This document shows, one piece after another, positions 1-8,640 of a DNA stretch of 64,000 nt (position 1 is the first letter of the stretch; each line of letters opens with the position of its first letter). The stretch covers positions 315,001 to 379,000 of the forward strand of contig NZ_CP088273.1 in the NCBI RefSeq assembly GCF_020731415.2, given 5' to 3'. This DNA is from Phyllobacterium sp. T1293 (GTDB taxonomy: Bacteria; Pseudomonadota; Alphaproteobacteria; Rhizobiales; Rhizobiaceae). The position numbers were made by a program, and so were the translations under genes. The notes under the pieces are model-generated. The model was not told the DNA's origin and made no database searches. It worked only from the letters and a program-made list of their open reading frames with translations.

Positions 1-1
1 C

Positions 2-394
2 TCGCCGGGCTATATTGCCAAATATGGCAAGATCGAAAACATCGACGAGATCGACTCCCATCGCATTGTCAGCTTTGGCGAACCCGCACCGTCATATCTG
101 ACCAATCTCAACTGGCTTGAGGTGATCGGCCGCTCCGACGGCAATCTGCGGCCCGCTGTGCTGCAGATCAACAACCTGCTATCGATCAAGCGCGCCATCC
201 AGAAAGGCGTTGGTCTTGGGGTGCTGCCTGATTATATGGTCGAGAAGGATTCGACCCTCGTGCGCCTGTTGCCGGAGATGGAAATGCCATCCTTCGACAC
301 GTTCTTCTGCTACCCCGAGGGAATCAAGAACGCTGCCAAATTGCACGTATTCAGAGATTTCCTTTTCTCGAAGGCGCGCACCTGGTCGTACTGA
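2..394 (+). CDS. LysR-family transcriptional regulator, C-terminal part (5' truncated)
   Basis: The reading frame is open from the window edge and stops at 392-394, leaving 130 residues. They fit the second half of a LysR substrate-binding domain: a segment around SPGYIAKYG, then a stretch ending in KRAIQKGVGLGVLPDY, which is the typical 'G.G...LP.Y' part of the effector pocket, and a C-terminal FYPEGIK-like strand followed by a last helix (VFRDFLFSKA). The N-terminal helix-turn-helix lies outside the window. LysR proteins are cytoplasmic, ligand-responsive DNA-binding proteins, often regulating a divergent neighbour, but that neighbour is not visible. The target is unknown. I am fairly sure of the family from the pocket motif and less sure of anything further. 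Confidence 0.75.
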   Translation, partial: SPGYIAKYGKIENIDEIDSHRIVSFGEPAPSYLTNLNWLEVIGRSDGNLRPAVLQINNLLSIKRAIQKGVGLGVLPDYMVEKDSTLVRLLPEMEMPSFDTFFCYPEGIKNAAKLHVFRDFLFSKARTWSY

Positions 395-556
395 TCGGGT
401 TTTTCAGCGTTTTGGTGGAAAAATATTCTTTCTAAAACACGATCAATTGGAGCATAATGTTGCCCGTTTGATCAGGTAAAGCCGACCATCATTTCAAAAA
501 TGCCGATAAATTGTCGATATGCATTTCGTGCATGGGTGCAATGCACAATTAGGGGA

Positions 557-585
557 TTGAAAGAAACGGTTAATGGGCCCATATC
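557..585 (+). promoter_or_regulatory. Putative sigma70 promoter of the small RNA
   Basis: TTGAAA (557-562) and CATATC (580-585) are 17 bp apart. They would start transcription at about 591-593, exactly at the foot of the hairpin described next. The -35 is good and the -10 is weak (3 of 6), so this is a moderate call. Confidence 0.4.
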
Positions 586-591
586 CACATC

Positions 592-710
592 ACTTGCCGA
601 TGCGTCTCCTCCTCCCATTGCGCATCCGCAAGTGTTCCCCTCTGGAGGTTTTGCCAGAAATGGCATCCTTCAAAACTTAAGGCCGGGCAATTGTCCGGCC
701 TCTTTTCTTT
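592..710 (+). ncRNA. Probable anti-Shine-Dalgarno small RNA (cuckoo / alpha-r14-like)
   Basis: Between the LysR end and msrP lies a strong hairpin. CTTGC-C-GATGCG (593-604) pairs with CGCATC-C-GCAAG (621-632), giving 11 base pairs with one C/C mismatch. Its 16-nt loop contains CCTCCTCCC, a perfect anti-Shine-Dalgarno sequence. A second structured part follows (GCCA/TGGC around 651-664), then an intrinsic terminator at 681-710. A hairpin loop exposing CCUCCUCCC is the hallmark, as I recall it, of the alphaproteobacterial 'cuckoo' sRNAs (including CcsR RNAs of Rhodobacter and alpha-r14 RNAs of rhizobia). These are often stress-induced and are thought to act by binding ribosome-binding sites or sequestering proteins. 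No small protein gene (such as DUF1127) sits beside it here. Strand is set by terminator and promoter direction. Confidence 0.6.
681..710. terminator. Intrinsic terminator between the small RNA and msrP
   Basis: GGCCGGGC-AATT-GTCCGGCC (681-700) forms an 8-bp stem with an AATT tetraloop, followed on the plus strand by TCTTTTCTTT. On the minus strand the stem is followed by TTAAGTTTTG, so it may also end the convergent msrP transcript. Confidence 0.75.
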
Positions 711-730
711 CCGGGGTCTGTTTTCAAAAA

Positions 731-1711
731 TCAGCGATAGAGCGTTTCGGCTTCCAGTCCCGTGTAGAGCGATGCGACCTGATCGCCATAGCCATTGAAC
801 AGCAGCGTCGGCACGCTTTCGCCCGTGTGCAGCACGCGCTCATGCGCCTGACTCCAGCGTGGATGCGCAACCGCCGGATTGACGTTGGCCCAGAAGCCAT
901 ATTCGTTCGATGCCAGCTCTTCCCAGAAACTCACCGGTTGCTTGTCCGTGAAAGTGATCTTGCGGATCGATTTGATCGACTTGAAGCCATATTTCCACGG
1001 CAAAGCAAGCCGGATCGGGGCGCCGAACTGATTGAGCAGCGGTTTGCCATAGGCACCTGTGACCATGAAAGCGAGGTCATTGGCGGCTTCCGCCATGGTA
1101 ACGCCCTCCACATAGGGCCATGTGTAGAGAAAGCCGTTCTGGCCGCTGGCCATGGATGGATCATTGAAGGTCTCGAACCTGAGATATTTGGCTGAAGCGA
1201 GTGGTTTTGCCAGTTCAACCAGTTTGGACAGGGAAAAGCCGGTCCATGGAATGGTCATCGACCATGCTTCGACACAACGATGCCGGTAAAGGCGCTCTTC
1301 CAGCGGGATTTTTGCTTCAAGGTCAGCGAAGTCAATCGTAAAAGGCTTTTCCACCATGCCGTCGATTTCAATCGCCCACGGATTGGTAATCAGGCTTTGC
1401 GCTTCCGCATAAACGCCCTTGTCGGAACCGAATTCATAAAAATTATTGTATTTCGCGTTGATCTCTTCCGGTGTCAGACTGCGATCAAGCTTGTAGGCGT
1501 CGTTGCGTTTGGCAGGATAAAGCGCCGGGTTGCCAGCGGGTTTGCGGTCGCCTTCCGCGCGCGCCATCTTCGGCGAAGCTGCGAGAGCCACGGTTGCCAG
1601 CGCACCAAGCCCCCACGCCTGAAGAATTGCCCGCCGGTTCATGAATGCAGCTTCCAGGGTTGCCAGAGTTTCGGCTATTGCCCAGACGGGCTTGCGGTGG
1701 ATTGCGACCAT
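731..1711 (-). CDS. msrP: Protein-methionine-sulfoxide reductase catalytic subunit MsrP (YedY)
   Basis: MsrP is a periplasmic molybdopterin enzyme that reduces methionine sulfoxide in envelope proteins. This 326-residue protein has a twin-arginine signal (NRRAILQ, RR at 26-27, then a hydrophobic stretch to ARAEG) and the sulfite-oxidase-fold catalytic domain. The molybdenum-ligating Cys is in RHRCVEAW (C146), followed by the family block WTGFSLSKL. The C-terminal NPAVAHPRWSQA segment is also typical. I chose the ATG at 1711 because family members start with a short cytoplasmic leader of the type HRKPVWAIAE; the longest frame starts at TTG 1747. Electrons normally come from the heme protein MsrQ. 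No msrQ is adjacent on either side, so the partner must be encoded elsewhere. Confidence 0.93.
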   Translation of the reverse strand: MVAIHRKPVWAIAETLATLEAAFMNRRAILQAWGLGALATVALAASPKMARAEGDRKPAGNPALYPAKRNDAYKLDRSLTPEEINAKYNNFYEFGSDKGVYAEAQSLITNPWAIEIDGMVEKPFTIDFADLEAKIPLEERLYRHRCVEAWSMTIPWTGFSLSKLVELAKPLASAKYLRFETFNDPSMASGQNGFLYTWPYVEGVTMAEAANDLAFMVTGAYGKPLLNQFGAPIRLALPWKYGFKSIKSIRKITFTDKQPVSFWEELASNEYGFWANVNPAVAHPRWSQAHERVLHTGESVPTLLFNGYGDQVASLYTGLEAETLYR

Positions 1712-1799
1712 GACTGCTCTTTCATTCCTGCGGGGATTGCCCGTCAAAATATGCCATTTCCCGATAATGATGCTTCACACAAAGCTGTGAAGCCAACAT

Positions 1800-1829
1800 G
1801 CCAAAGAAAAAGGGGCCATGGAGGCCCCT
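1800..1829 (-). terminator. Terminator of the aspartate aminotransferase gene
   Basis: AGGGGCC (1811-1817) pairs with GGCCCCT (1823-1829) around a 5-nt loop. On the minus strand the stem is followed by TTTTTCTTTGG, so it ends the transcript coming from the aminotransferase gene before msrP. Confidence 0.8.
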
Positions 1830-1854
1830 CATCATGTCGAACAGGATTGCCAGA

Positions 1855-3108
<1,254 letters not shown>

Positions 3109-3290
3109 CTATGTCGCAATGGCCGGGGAATCGCAAGCAAAAGCATACATTGAAGGCTTCACATCGCGCTGTTTCTATGCAGGGTGTGACATGAAACGTT
3201 CAAAGCATCACGTATGTTTGCAAGATGCTTCACATAAACAGATATGTCAGGACACCAGCGGCTACGGTCGGCCGCCACAGGAGACCAATC

Positions 3291-3917
3291 ATGCCTATAC
3301 TTTATTCGCAGATGACTTCCGGAAATTGCTACAAGCCGCGCCTGTTGATGGCGAAGCTTGGTCTGCCGTTTGAGCATGTGGCTATTTCGTCCATAGACGG
3401 GTCGACGCGGCAACCTGCATTCACCGCCAAGAACCCCAATGGCAAGGTGCCGCTGCTTGAGCTTGATGATGGCCGGTTTCTGGCGGAGTCGAATGCGATC
3501 CTGCTTTATCTGGCTGAGGGAACCCGCTTCATCCCGAAAGATTCCTATGCGCGCGCCCTGATGTATCAATGGCTGTTCTTCGAACAATATACGCATGAGC
3601 CCAATATTGCCGTGCGGCGGGCTTTGCTTGTCTATCCTGAGCGCGCGAAAGACGCGACGCCGGAGCGGCTGGCGGCAACGCTGGAGGGCGGAAACAAGGC
3701 GCTGTTGGTCATGGAGCAGCAATTGCAGAAGACGCCCTATTTTGCCGGTGATACCATCAGCATCGCCGATATCGCGCTTTATGCCTATACCCACGAGGCA
3801 AGCCTGGGCGGCTATGACCTATCGGCCTATCCTTCGGTGGCCAAATGGCTGAGCCGTGTGGCTGGCGATGAGGGGCATGTGCCGATCAGCTGGTTGCCTG
3901 AGGCATCAGGCGGCTGA
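3291..3917 (+). CDS. Glutathione S-transferase family protein
   Basis: A 208-residue protein with an N-terminal thioredoxin-like domain (ILYSQMTSGNCYKPRLLMAKLGL) and the glutathione-binding strand NPNGKVPLLELDDGRFLAESNAILLYLA, whose ES pair contacts the gamma-glutamyl group. An all-helical C-terminal domain follows with FAGDTISIADIALYAYTH, where the conserved Asp caps the folding motif. The ATG at 3291 was chosen because CAGGAG lies 8 bp upstream; the longer frame from 3225 has no ribosome-binding site. The 3' end overlaps the convergent LysR gene by 12 bp. Substrate is not deducible; GSTs of this type serve in detoxification or thiol redox chemistry. Confidence 0.88.
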   Translation: MPILYSQMTSGNCYKPRLLMAKLGLPFEHVAISSIDGSTRQPAFTAKNPNGKVPLLELDDGRFLAESNAILLYLAEGTRFIPKDSYARALMYQWLFFEQYTHEPNIAVRRALLVYPERAKDATPERLAATLEGGNKALLVMEQQLQKTPYFAGDTISIADIALYAYTHEASLGGYDLSAYPSVAKWLSRVAGDEGHVPISWLPEASGG

Positions 3918-4832
3918 TTTGATTTCGCCGTCTGCTCCGGTCATCCCGGGCAGGCGCGAGGCAAGCGCATCGATCAGCACGCGCAGCCGCGCGGGCATGA
4001 AAGGTGCTTTCGGCCAGACGGCATAGGTGTCAAAAACCAGCGGTTCGATGTCGGGCAGTACCCGGACAAGCGTGCCGCTATGCACCCGTTCACGAATGAG
4101 CCAGCAGGGCAGCCACGCCAGCCCCATGCCCGCGACGGCCATATCCGCGGTAGCCTCCAGATCATCGAGGATCAAACGGCTGCGGGCAGGGGCGGCGTAG
4201 GTGCCACCTTTCCCGTTGGGGAAAACCCAAGACCGTGTATTGCCATCGCGGCCATAAACAATGGAGTCATGCTCCGCAATATCCTCAATTTTTCGTGGTA
4301 TTCCACGCGCAGCCAAATAGGCTGGAGCGGCACAAATCGTCATACGTTGCCGCGCGATCCGGCGTGCTGTGAGAACGGCACTATCAGGCAGTGCAGAATT
4401 GCGGACGACGAGATCATAGCTCTCATCAATCAGGTCTACAGGCCGATCGGTGAATGAAACATCAAAACGCAGCTCGCTGTTCTGACGGGCAATATCCGCG
4501 ATAACAGGAGCCACGCAGCGCCGGCCAAAAATTACGGGAACGCTGATGCGCAGGCGGCCAGCCGGTTGCTCCTTGTCCGTGGTCATGGCGTTTTCGGCAA
4601 TATCGAGTTCGGCCAATATCCGCACGCAATGCTCGTAAAAAGCGTGGCCATCGCTTGTCAGCTTGAATGCCCGGGTGGTGCGGTGGCAAAGGCGAACGCC
4701 GAGCCGTTCTTCCAGCCGGGCAATGGCCTTTCCGACGGCAGAGCGGGAAAGGTGAAGTTTCTGGGCAGCGGCAGAAAAGCCTCCGGCATCCACCACTGCG
4801 ACAAATTCCTGAATACCCGCAAGCCGATCCAT
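3906..4832 (-). CDS. LysR-family transcriptional regulator (divergent from oxidoreductase)
   Basis: A 308-residue regulator. The N-terminal winged helix is clear: FVAVVDAGGFSAAAQKLHLSRSAVGKAIARLEERLGVRLCHRTTR. A linker helix and the periplasmic-binding-like effector domain follow, with the usual DLVVRNSALPDS and ATADMAVAGMGLAWLPCWL elements. I placed the start at the ATG at 4832 because GGAG lies 8 bp upstream and the sequence MDRLAGIQEFV is a standard LysR beginning. It is divergent from the MDR oxidoreductase at 4955 with 122 bp between, the classic arrangement in which a LysR protein controls its neighbour and itself. It probably responds to a substrate or inducer of that oxidoreductase; the ligand is unknown. 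Confidence 0.88.
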   Translation of the reverse strand: MDRLAGIQEFVAVVDAGGFSAAAQKLHLSRSAVGKAIARLEERLGVRLCHRTTRAFKLTSDGHAFYEHCVRILAELDIAENAMTTDKEQPAGRLRISVPVIFGRRCVAPVIADIARQNSELRFDVSFTDRPVDLIDESYDLVVRNSALPDSAVLTARRIARQRMTICAAPAYLAARGIPRKIEDIAEHDSIVYGRDGNTRSWVFPNGKGGTYAAPARSRLILDDLEATADMAVAGMGLAWLPCWLIRERVHSGTLVRVLPDIEPLVFDTYAVWPKAPFMPARLRVLIDALASRLPGMTGADGEIKSAA

Positions 4833-4954
4833 TTTATCGCTCCATTGTAGAGTTATAGGATACAATATTGCACAATAAGAGCGCAACTGCATCGTCGATC
4901 GATCATATAGTTTGATGTCCTCCACCCGATGAAAGGGTTTAACGAGGAAGAACG

Positions 4955-5986
4955 ATGAGCAAAACAATGAAGCGCTGGGTGCTGGGCGGTGCCGGGCGCG
5001 AAAACCTCAACTTGATCGAGGCCAACATCCCGACACCCGGCCCAGGTGAAATCCTTGTGAAAGCGAGCGCTGCCTCGCTTAATTATCGCGACAAACTGCT
5101 GGTCGATCTCGGTTTTGGTTTGCCGACACCGCAGACCGAACCGGTCACGCCTCTTTCTGATCTGGCCGGAACTGTTGTGGCTGCCGGGGCTGATGTGACA
5201 CGGTTCGTTGCGGGTGATCGCGTCATCTCGACGTTTCTGCCCGATTGGATCGACGGCAATGGTCCGGGGACTGCCCGCGATCCCAATGACCGTGTTCTTG
5301 GCGGGCCGATGCAGGGCGTTCTTGCTGAATATGTTGTCTTGCACGAGAATTGGGCAGTGCGTGCGCCAAGCAAGCTCACTGATTTGCAGGCAAGCGCGCT
5401 GCCTTGCGCGGGTCTCACCGCATGGACGGCGCTGGTCGAGCGCGGCAAGCTGCGGGCAGGGCAGACGGTGGTTGTCATCGGCACTGGCGGTGTGGCGATC
5501 TTCGGCATGCAGATTGCATTGATGCACGGCGCCGAAGTCATTGTGGTATCAGGCGATGACAAGAAGCTGGCTTGGGCCAAGGAGCTTGGAGCCCATCACG
5601 GTATCAATCGCCAGAAGGAGGATTGGGTGGAAGCGGTCTATCGTCTGACCAATGATCATGGTGCGGACCATATATTGGAGACGATCGGCGGCGCACATCT
5701 CGATAAATCCCTGCGGGCCGCTGCCGTCTGTGGAAGGATATCGCTGATCGGCGTAATTGACGGTTTTGAGATATCGGGCGGTTTCGGCGCTTTTGCACGT
5801 AAGCGTCTGATCGTTGAGGGAATTCAGGTGGGGCACCGGCGTTCGCTGGAAGATCTGGTGTGCGCCTTCGATCTGTCAGGCATGACGCCCGTTATTGATG
5901 CCGTCTACAAGATGGAGGATTTTGCCGCTGCGCTCGACCATCTGGAGCGCGGTCCCTTTGGCAAGGTCGCTGTCGAGATCGGCTGA
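4955..5986 (+). CDS. NAD(P)-dependent medium-chain (zinc-type) alcohol dehydrogenase / quinone oxidoreductase
   Basis: A 343-residue MDR-superfamily protein with the GroES-like N-terminal domain (PGPGEILVKASAASLNYRD) and a Rossmann domain with the dinucleotide loop VVVIGTGGVAIFGMQIA near residues 172-188, then SGDDKKLAWAKELGAHHGIN. The catalytic zinc ligands of true alcohol dehydrogenases are not evident (NYRD replaces the first Cys region), so it is more likely a zinc-free quinone or enone reductase, acting on an unsaturated carbonyl. It is divergent from the LysR gene and ends before a strong terminator, so it is probably monocistronic and LysR-controlled. The exact substrate cannot be read from the sequence. 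Confidence 0.85.
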   Translation: MSKTMKRWVLGGAGRENLNLIEANIPTPGPGEILVKASAASLNYRDKLLVDLGFGLPTPQTEPVTPLSDLAGTVVAAGADVTRFVAGDRVISTFLPDWIDGNGPGTARDPNDRVLGGPMQGVLAEYVVLHENWAVRAPSKLTDLQASALPCAGLTAWTALVERGKLRAGQTVVVIGTGGVAIFGMQIALMHGAEVIVVSGDDKKLAWAKELGAHHGINRQKEDWVEAVYRLTNDHGADHILETIGGAHLDKSLRAAAVCGRISLIGVIDGFEISGGFGAFARKRLIVEGIQVGHRRSLEDLVCAFDLSGMTPVIDAVYKMEDFAAALDHLERGPFGKVAVEIG

Positions 5987-6012
5987 AGCCTGAAACCCAA
6001 CTGATAATATGC

Positions 6013-6042
6013 AAAAAGGCGGGATTAAAATCCCGCCTTTTC
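6013..6042. terminator. Bidirectional terminator between oxidoreductase and cold shock gene
   Basis: AAAGGCGGGA (6015-6024) pairs with TCCCGCCTTT (6031-6040) around TTAAAA. A- and T-rich flanks on both sides allow it to stop both convergent transcripts. Confidence 0.85.
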
Positions 6043-6085
6043 AAATGTATGCGCTGGAAAATCCGGAGATTTTCGCTTGCGGCGA

Positions 6086-6298
6086 TTAGCCAGCAACGCT
6101 GAGGTTGTCTGCGGACGACTTGCCCGAACGACGATCCTGTACGATTTCGTAGTTGATCTTCTGGCCGTCATTGAGGCCGCGCAAACCTGCACGCTCAACA
6201 GCAGAGATGTGTACGAAAACGTCTGCACCGCCGGTGTCAGGCTGGATGAAACCAAAGCCTTTAGTGCTGTTGAACCATTTCACTGTTCCCGTAGCCAT
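6086..6298 (-). CDS. Cold shock protein, CspA family
   Basis: A 70-residue single cold-shock domain (OB-fold) that binds single-stranded RNA and DNA as an RNA chaperone. Both nucleic-acid-binding motifs are intact: RNP1 as KGFGFI (residues 13-18) and RNP2 as VFVHI (27-31), with the leading [12 protein letters not shown] typical of the family. The length equals that of E. coli CspA. GAAAGGAA lies a few bases before the ATG. A leader of about 135 nt appears to precede it, as is common for cspA-type genes, whose leader RNA contributes to temperature control. Alphaproteobacteria carry several paralogues, so I give no specific symbol. Confidence 0.93.
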   Translation of the reverse strand: MATGTVKWFNSTKGFGFIQPDTGGADVFVHISAVERAGLRGLNDGQKINYEIVQDRRSGKSSADNLSVAG

Positions 6299-6643
6299 GG
6301 GAAATTCCTTTCAGAGATATAAAACAGGCAACATACAGCTATGCTGCCCAGGGAATCGAACCTATGCAATGGAGTTCATCAGGAAGCGCAACGGGTTGCG
6401 CGGGTCGCAAAGTCACTCGACCGATAAATCGATGCGGGATACATAAGACAGAATCGGAGCAGAAACAAGCCGGATTCAAATCCGCTCATTGTTGGGGTCA
6501 TACTTCCGCCCTTGATTAAGCGAAATTCAGCCTTACTTGCGCTGGGGAAATCCAGCACGTTATCCCGTGCAATTTAACCTTGCTGGCAACCTTTAATGGT
6601 AGAGTGGATGTGGCGAATCATGGTCGTCCACGGGGGCTAACTC
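6299..6643 (-). promoter_or_regulatory. Cold shock gene promoter and long 5' leader
   Basis: On the minus strand, CTTGTT (plus 6464-6469) and TTATGT (plus 6441-6446) are 17 bp apart and would start a leader of about 135 nt. The leader contains the hairpin GCGCAA-CCCG-TTGCGC (6386-6401) close to the middle. Such structured leaders are usual for cold shock genes; the rest of the interval (about 6470-6643) is the upstream region of the divergent ABC gene and shows nothing definite. Confidence 0.45.
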
Positions 6644-8428
6644 ATGGCGGAAGAGAAACAGAGCAAGACGTCCGCCATCGCTGTTGCCGGCGAAGTGCAG
6701 GTGGGACTTCTTTCTCAGCTTCGCGTTATCCTCGACGTTTATTGGATCTCACCCGTCCGCAATCGCCTCATATTGCTGCTGCTGACCCTGTTCGCCATCA
6801 TCATCGTTACATCTGCCGGTCAGGTTCGCCTCGTCCAATGGAACGGGCGCTTTCTTGATGCGCTTTCCCATCGGGATTTTCCGGCATTTCTGAGCGAATT
6901 GCTGGTGTTTCTGGGTATTGCAAGTGTTCTTCTGGTCCTTGCAGTGGCGCAAGCCTGGTTCAATCAGATGACGCGCATGAAACTGCGCGAGGGGCTGACC
7001 CGCGATCTGATCGGCGAGTGGCTGGTTCCCCGCCGCGCGTTCAAGCTTTCCAATTCCGGGCCGATCGGCGTCAACCCCGACCAGCGTCTGCATGAGGATG
7101 CGCGCCATCTGGCTGAAATGTCGACGGACCTCGGTCTTGGCCTGTTGCAGGCGTCCATTCTGGTGGCAAGCTTCATTGGCGTGCTCTGGGGGCTCTCCAG
7201 CGGCTTTGTCTTCAACGTTTATGGCTACAGTTTTTCCATTCCCGGCTACATGGTTTGGGCGGCGATCCTCTATGCGGGCTCAGCGTCGGCGATCAGCTGG
7301 TTCGTCGGGCGCAAGCTGATCAAGCTCAACGCTGACCGGTATCAGCGCGAGTCTGACCTGCGTTTTTCGCTGATGCGCGTCAATGAGCATATTGATGCCA
7401 TTTCGCTCTATCGGGGCGAGCAGGACGAAAAGGTGAGGCTGGGTCTTGATGTCGACAGCCTGATGGGGGCGATCCGCAAACTGGTTTCCGCGTGGACGCA
7501 ACTTGTGTGGGTGACATCGGGCTATGGCTGGTTCACCAATGTCGCGCCCTATCTGGTGGCCGCACCTGTCTATTTCACCGGCAATTTGTCCTTTGGCGGC
7601 ATGATCATCGCTGTTGGTTCGTTCAACCAGCTTCAGGCCTCGCTCAAATGGTTCGTCGATAATTTTGGGGCGATTGCCGACTGGCGCGCCACGCTTTTGC
7701 GCGTCACGTCATTCCGTCAGGCGGTGCAGTCGATGGATACGCTCAACAGCGTCGAGCAGCGGATCAAATTCTCGGAGTCGGATAGCAATCAGCTGGTTTT
7801 CGATGGATTGAAGATTACTGCGCCGCTGGCAACCGTGCGCCTGAAAGAGAAGAAGGCCGTGGTGAAAGAGGGTGAGCGCGTGCTCATCACCAGCGAGCCC
7901 GGCATTGACAGGACATTGCTTTTCCGCGCGATTGCCGGTCTGTGGCCATGGGGTGCAGGCAACATCGCCCTGCCGAAGGACACCTCAATTCTTTATATGC
8001 CGCGCTCGCCCTATTTCCCGCCGGGCAGTCTGCGGGAGGTGATGTCCTATCCGCTCGGCAAAGATGCTTTTGCTGACACGGAGCTTGTCTCTGCCCTGCA
8101 TGAGCTTGGTCTTGATCGTCTGGAAACCATGCTTGATTTCCGCACGCGCTGGGATCGTGAGCTGAGCGACGACGAGCAGCAGTCTCTGGCCTTCGCCCGG
8201 CTGATGCTGCACAAGCCGCAATGGGTTGTTATTGACGAATCTCTTGATGCCATGGAAGCCGAAGCGCATGACCGCGTTCTGGGCGTGCTGCGCGACAAGC
8301 TTGCCAAGTCAACCGTGGTGCATATCGGGCGCGAGGACAAAACCAACCATGTGTTCTCCAAAGTGCTGCATTTTATCAGCGATCCCAGCGGTCACGGTAT
8401 GGAAGAAGAGGGCTTGAGCGGGGTTTAG
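6644..8428 (+). CDS. SbmA/BacA-like ABC transporter, fused permease and ATPase with degenerate nucleotide site
   Basis: A 594-residue inner-membrane protein. The first ~330 residues hold a transmembrane domain of the SbmA/BacA type (DVYWISPVRNRLILLLLTLF, VRLVQWNGRFLDAL, AQAWFNQMTRMKLREGLT), followed by an ABC ATPase domain. In this class the ABC-fused forms (YddA/BclA-like) move peptides or lipid precursors. The ATPase domain is abnormal. The P-loop region reads TSEPGIDRTLLFRAIAG (about 413-430) and lacks the GxxGxGKS/T glycine-lysine core. The signature is LSDDEQQSLAFAR instead of LS(L/G)GEQQR. The switch His is replaced by Arg (HIGRED). Walker B with its Glu (WVVIDES) is kept. The protein therefore may bind ATP poorly or work without hydrolysis. 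It is a single gene followed by a repeat. Confidence 0.82.
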   Translation: MAEEKQSKTSAIAVAGEVQVGLLSQLRVILDVYWISPVRNRLILLLLTLFAIIIVTSAGQVRLVQWNGRFLDALSHRDFPAFLSELLVFLGIASVLLVLAVAQAWFNQMTRMKLREGLTRDLIGEWLVPRRAFKLSNSGPIGVNPDQRLHEDARHLAEMSTDLGLGLLQASILVASFIGVLWGLSSGFVFNVYGYSFSIPGYMVWAAILYAGSASAISWFVGRKLIKLNADRYQRESDLRFSLMRVNEHIDAISLYRGEQDEKVRLGLDVDSLMGAIRKLVSAWTQLVWVTSGYGWFTNVAPYLVAAPVYFTGNLSFGGMIIAVGSFNQLQASLKWFVDNFGAIADWRATLLRVTSFRQAVQSMDTLNSVEQRIKFSESDSNQLVFDGLKITAPLATVRLKEKKAVVKEGERVLITSEPGIDRTLLFRAIAGLWPWGAGNIALPKDTSILYMPRSPYFPPGSLREVMSYPLGKDAFADTELVSALHELGLDRLETMLDFRTRWDRELSDDEQQSLAFARLMLHKPQWVVIDESLDAMEAEAHDRVLGVLRDKLAKSTVVHIGREDKTNHVFSKVLHFISDPSGHGMEEEGLSGV

Positions 8429-8478
8429 GGCCGTGGTTCACGTGTCCTTCGATACGCCTATAGGTCTGCATGTCTATT

Positions 8479-8602
8479 GTTCGTGGTTCGACAGGCTCAC
8501 CATGAGGGAGATGGTGAGGTTGCAGGGTGTTTTATTCTGCAATCTATACGATTAGCGTTGCATCACCCATCTCCCTCATGGTGAGCCTGTCGAACCACGA
8601 AC
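8479..8602. repeat. Interspersed hairpin repeat, complete copy
   Basis: A left arm at 8479-8514 (GTTCGTGGTTCGACAGGCTC start) and its reverse complement at 8567-8602 frame a ~50-bp core containing GCAATC...GATTAGCGTTGCATC. The arms are almost perfectly complementary over about 36 bp, so the whole element can fold into one long hairpin. Related copies occur at 17541, 21431, 27063, 27600 and 34205. It lies between the convergent ABC and NAD(P)-binding genes. Confidence 0.85.
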
Positions 8603-8640
8603 CACATCCCACCCATTACAAAGCACACCCTCTGCCCAAC

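Noticed and set aside
500..1195. 231-codon plus-strand frame crossing the sRNA and msrP
   Set aside because: It overlaps a strong terminator and a convincing msrP gene on the other strand.
6345..6375. tRNA T-arm-like sequence GGTTCGATTCC in the cold shock leader (minus strand)
   Set aside because: No acceptor, D or anticodon arm could be built around it; a chance match.
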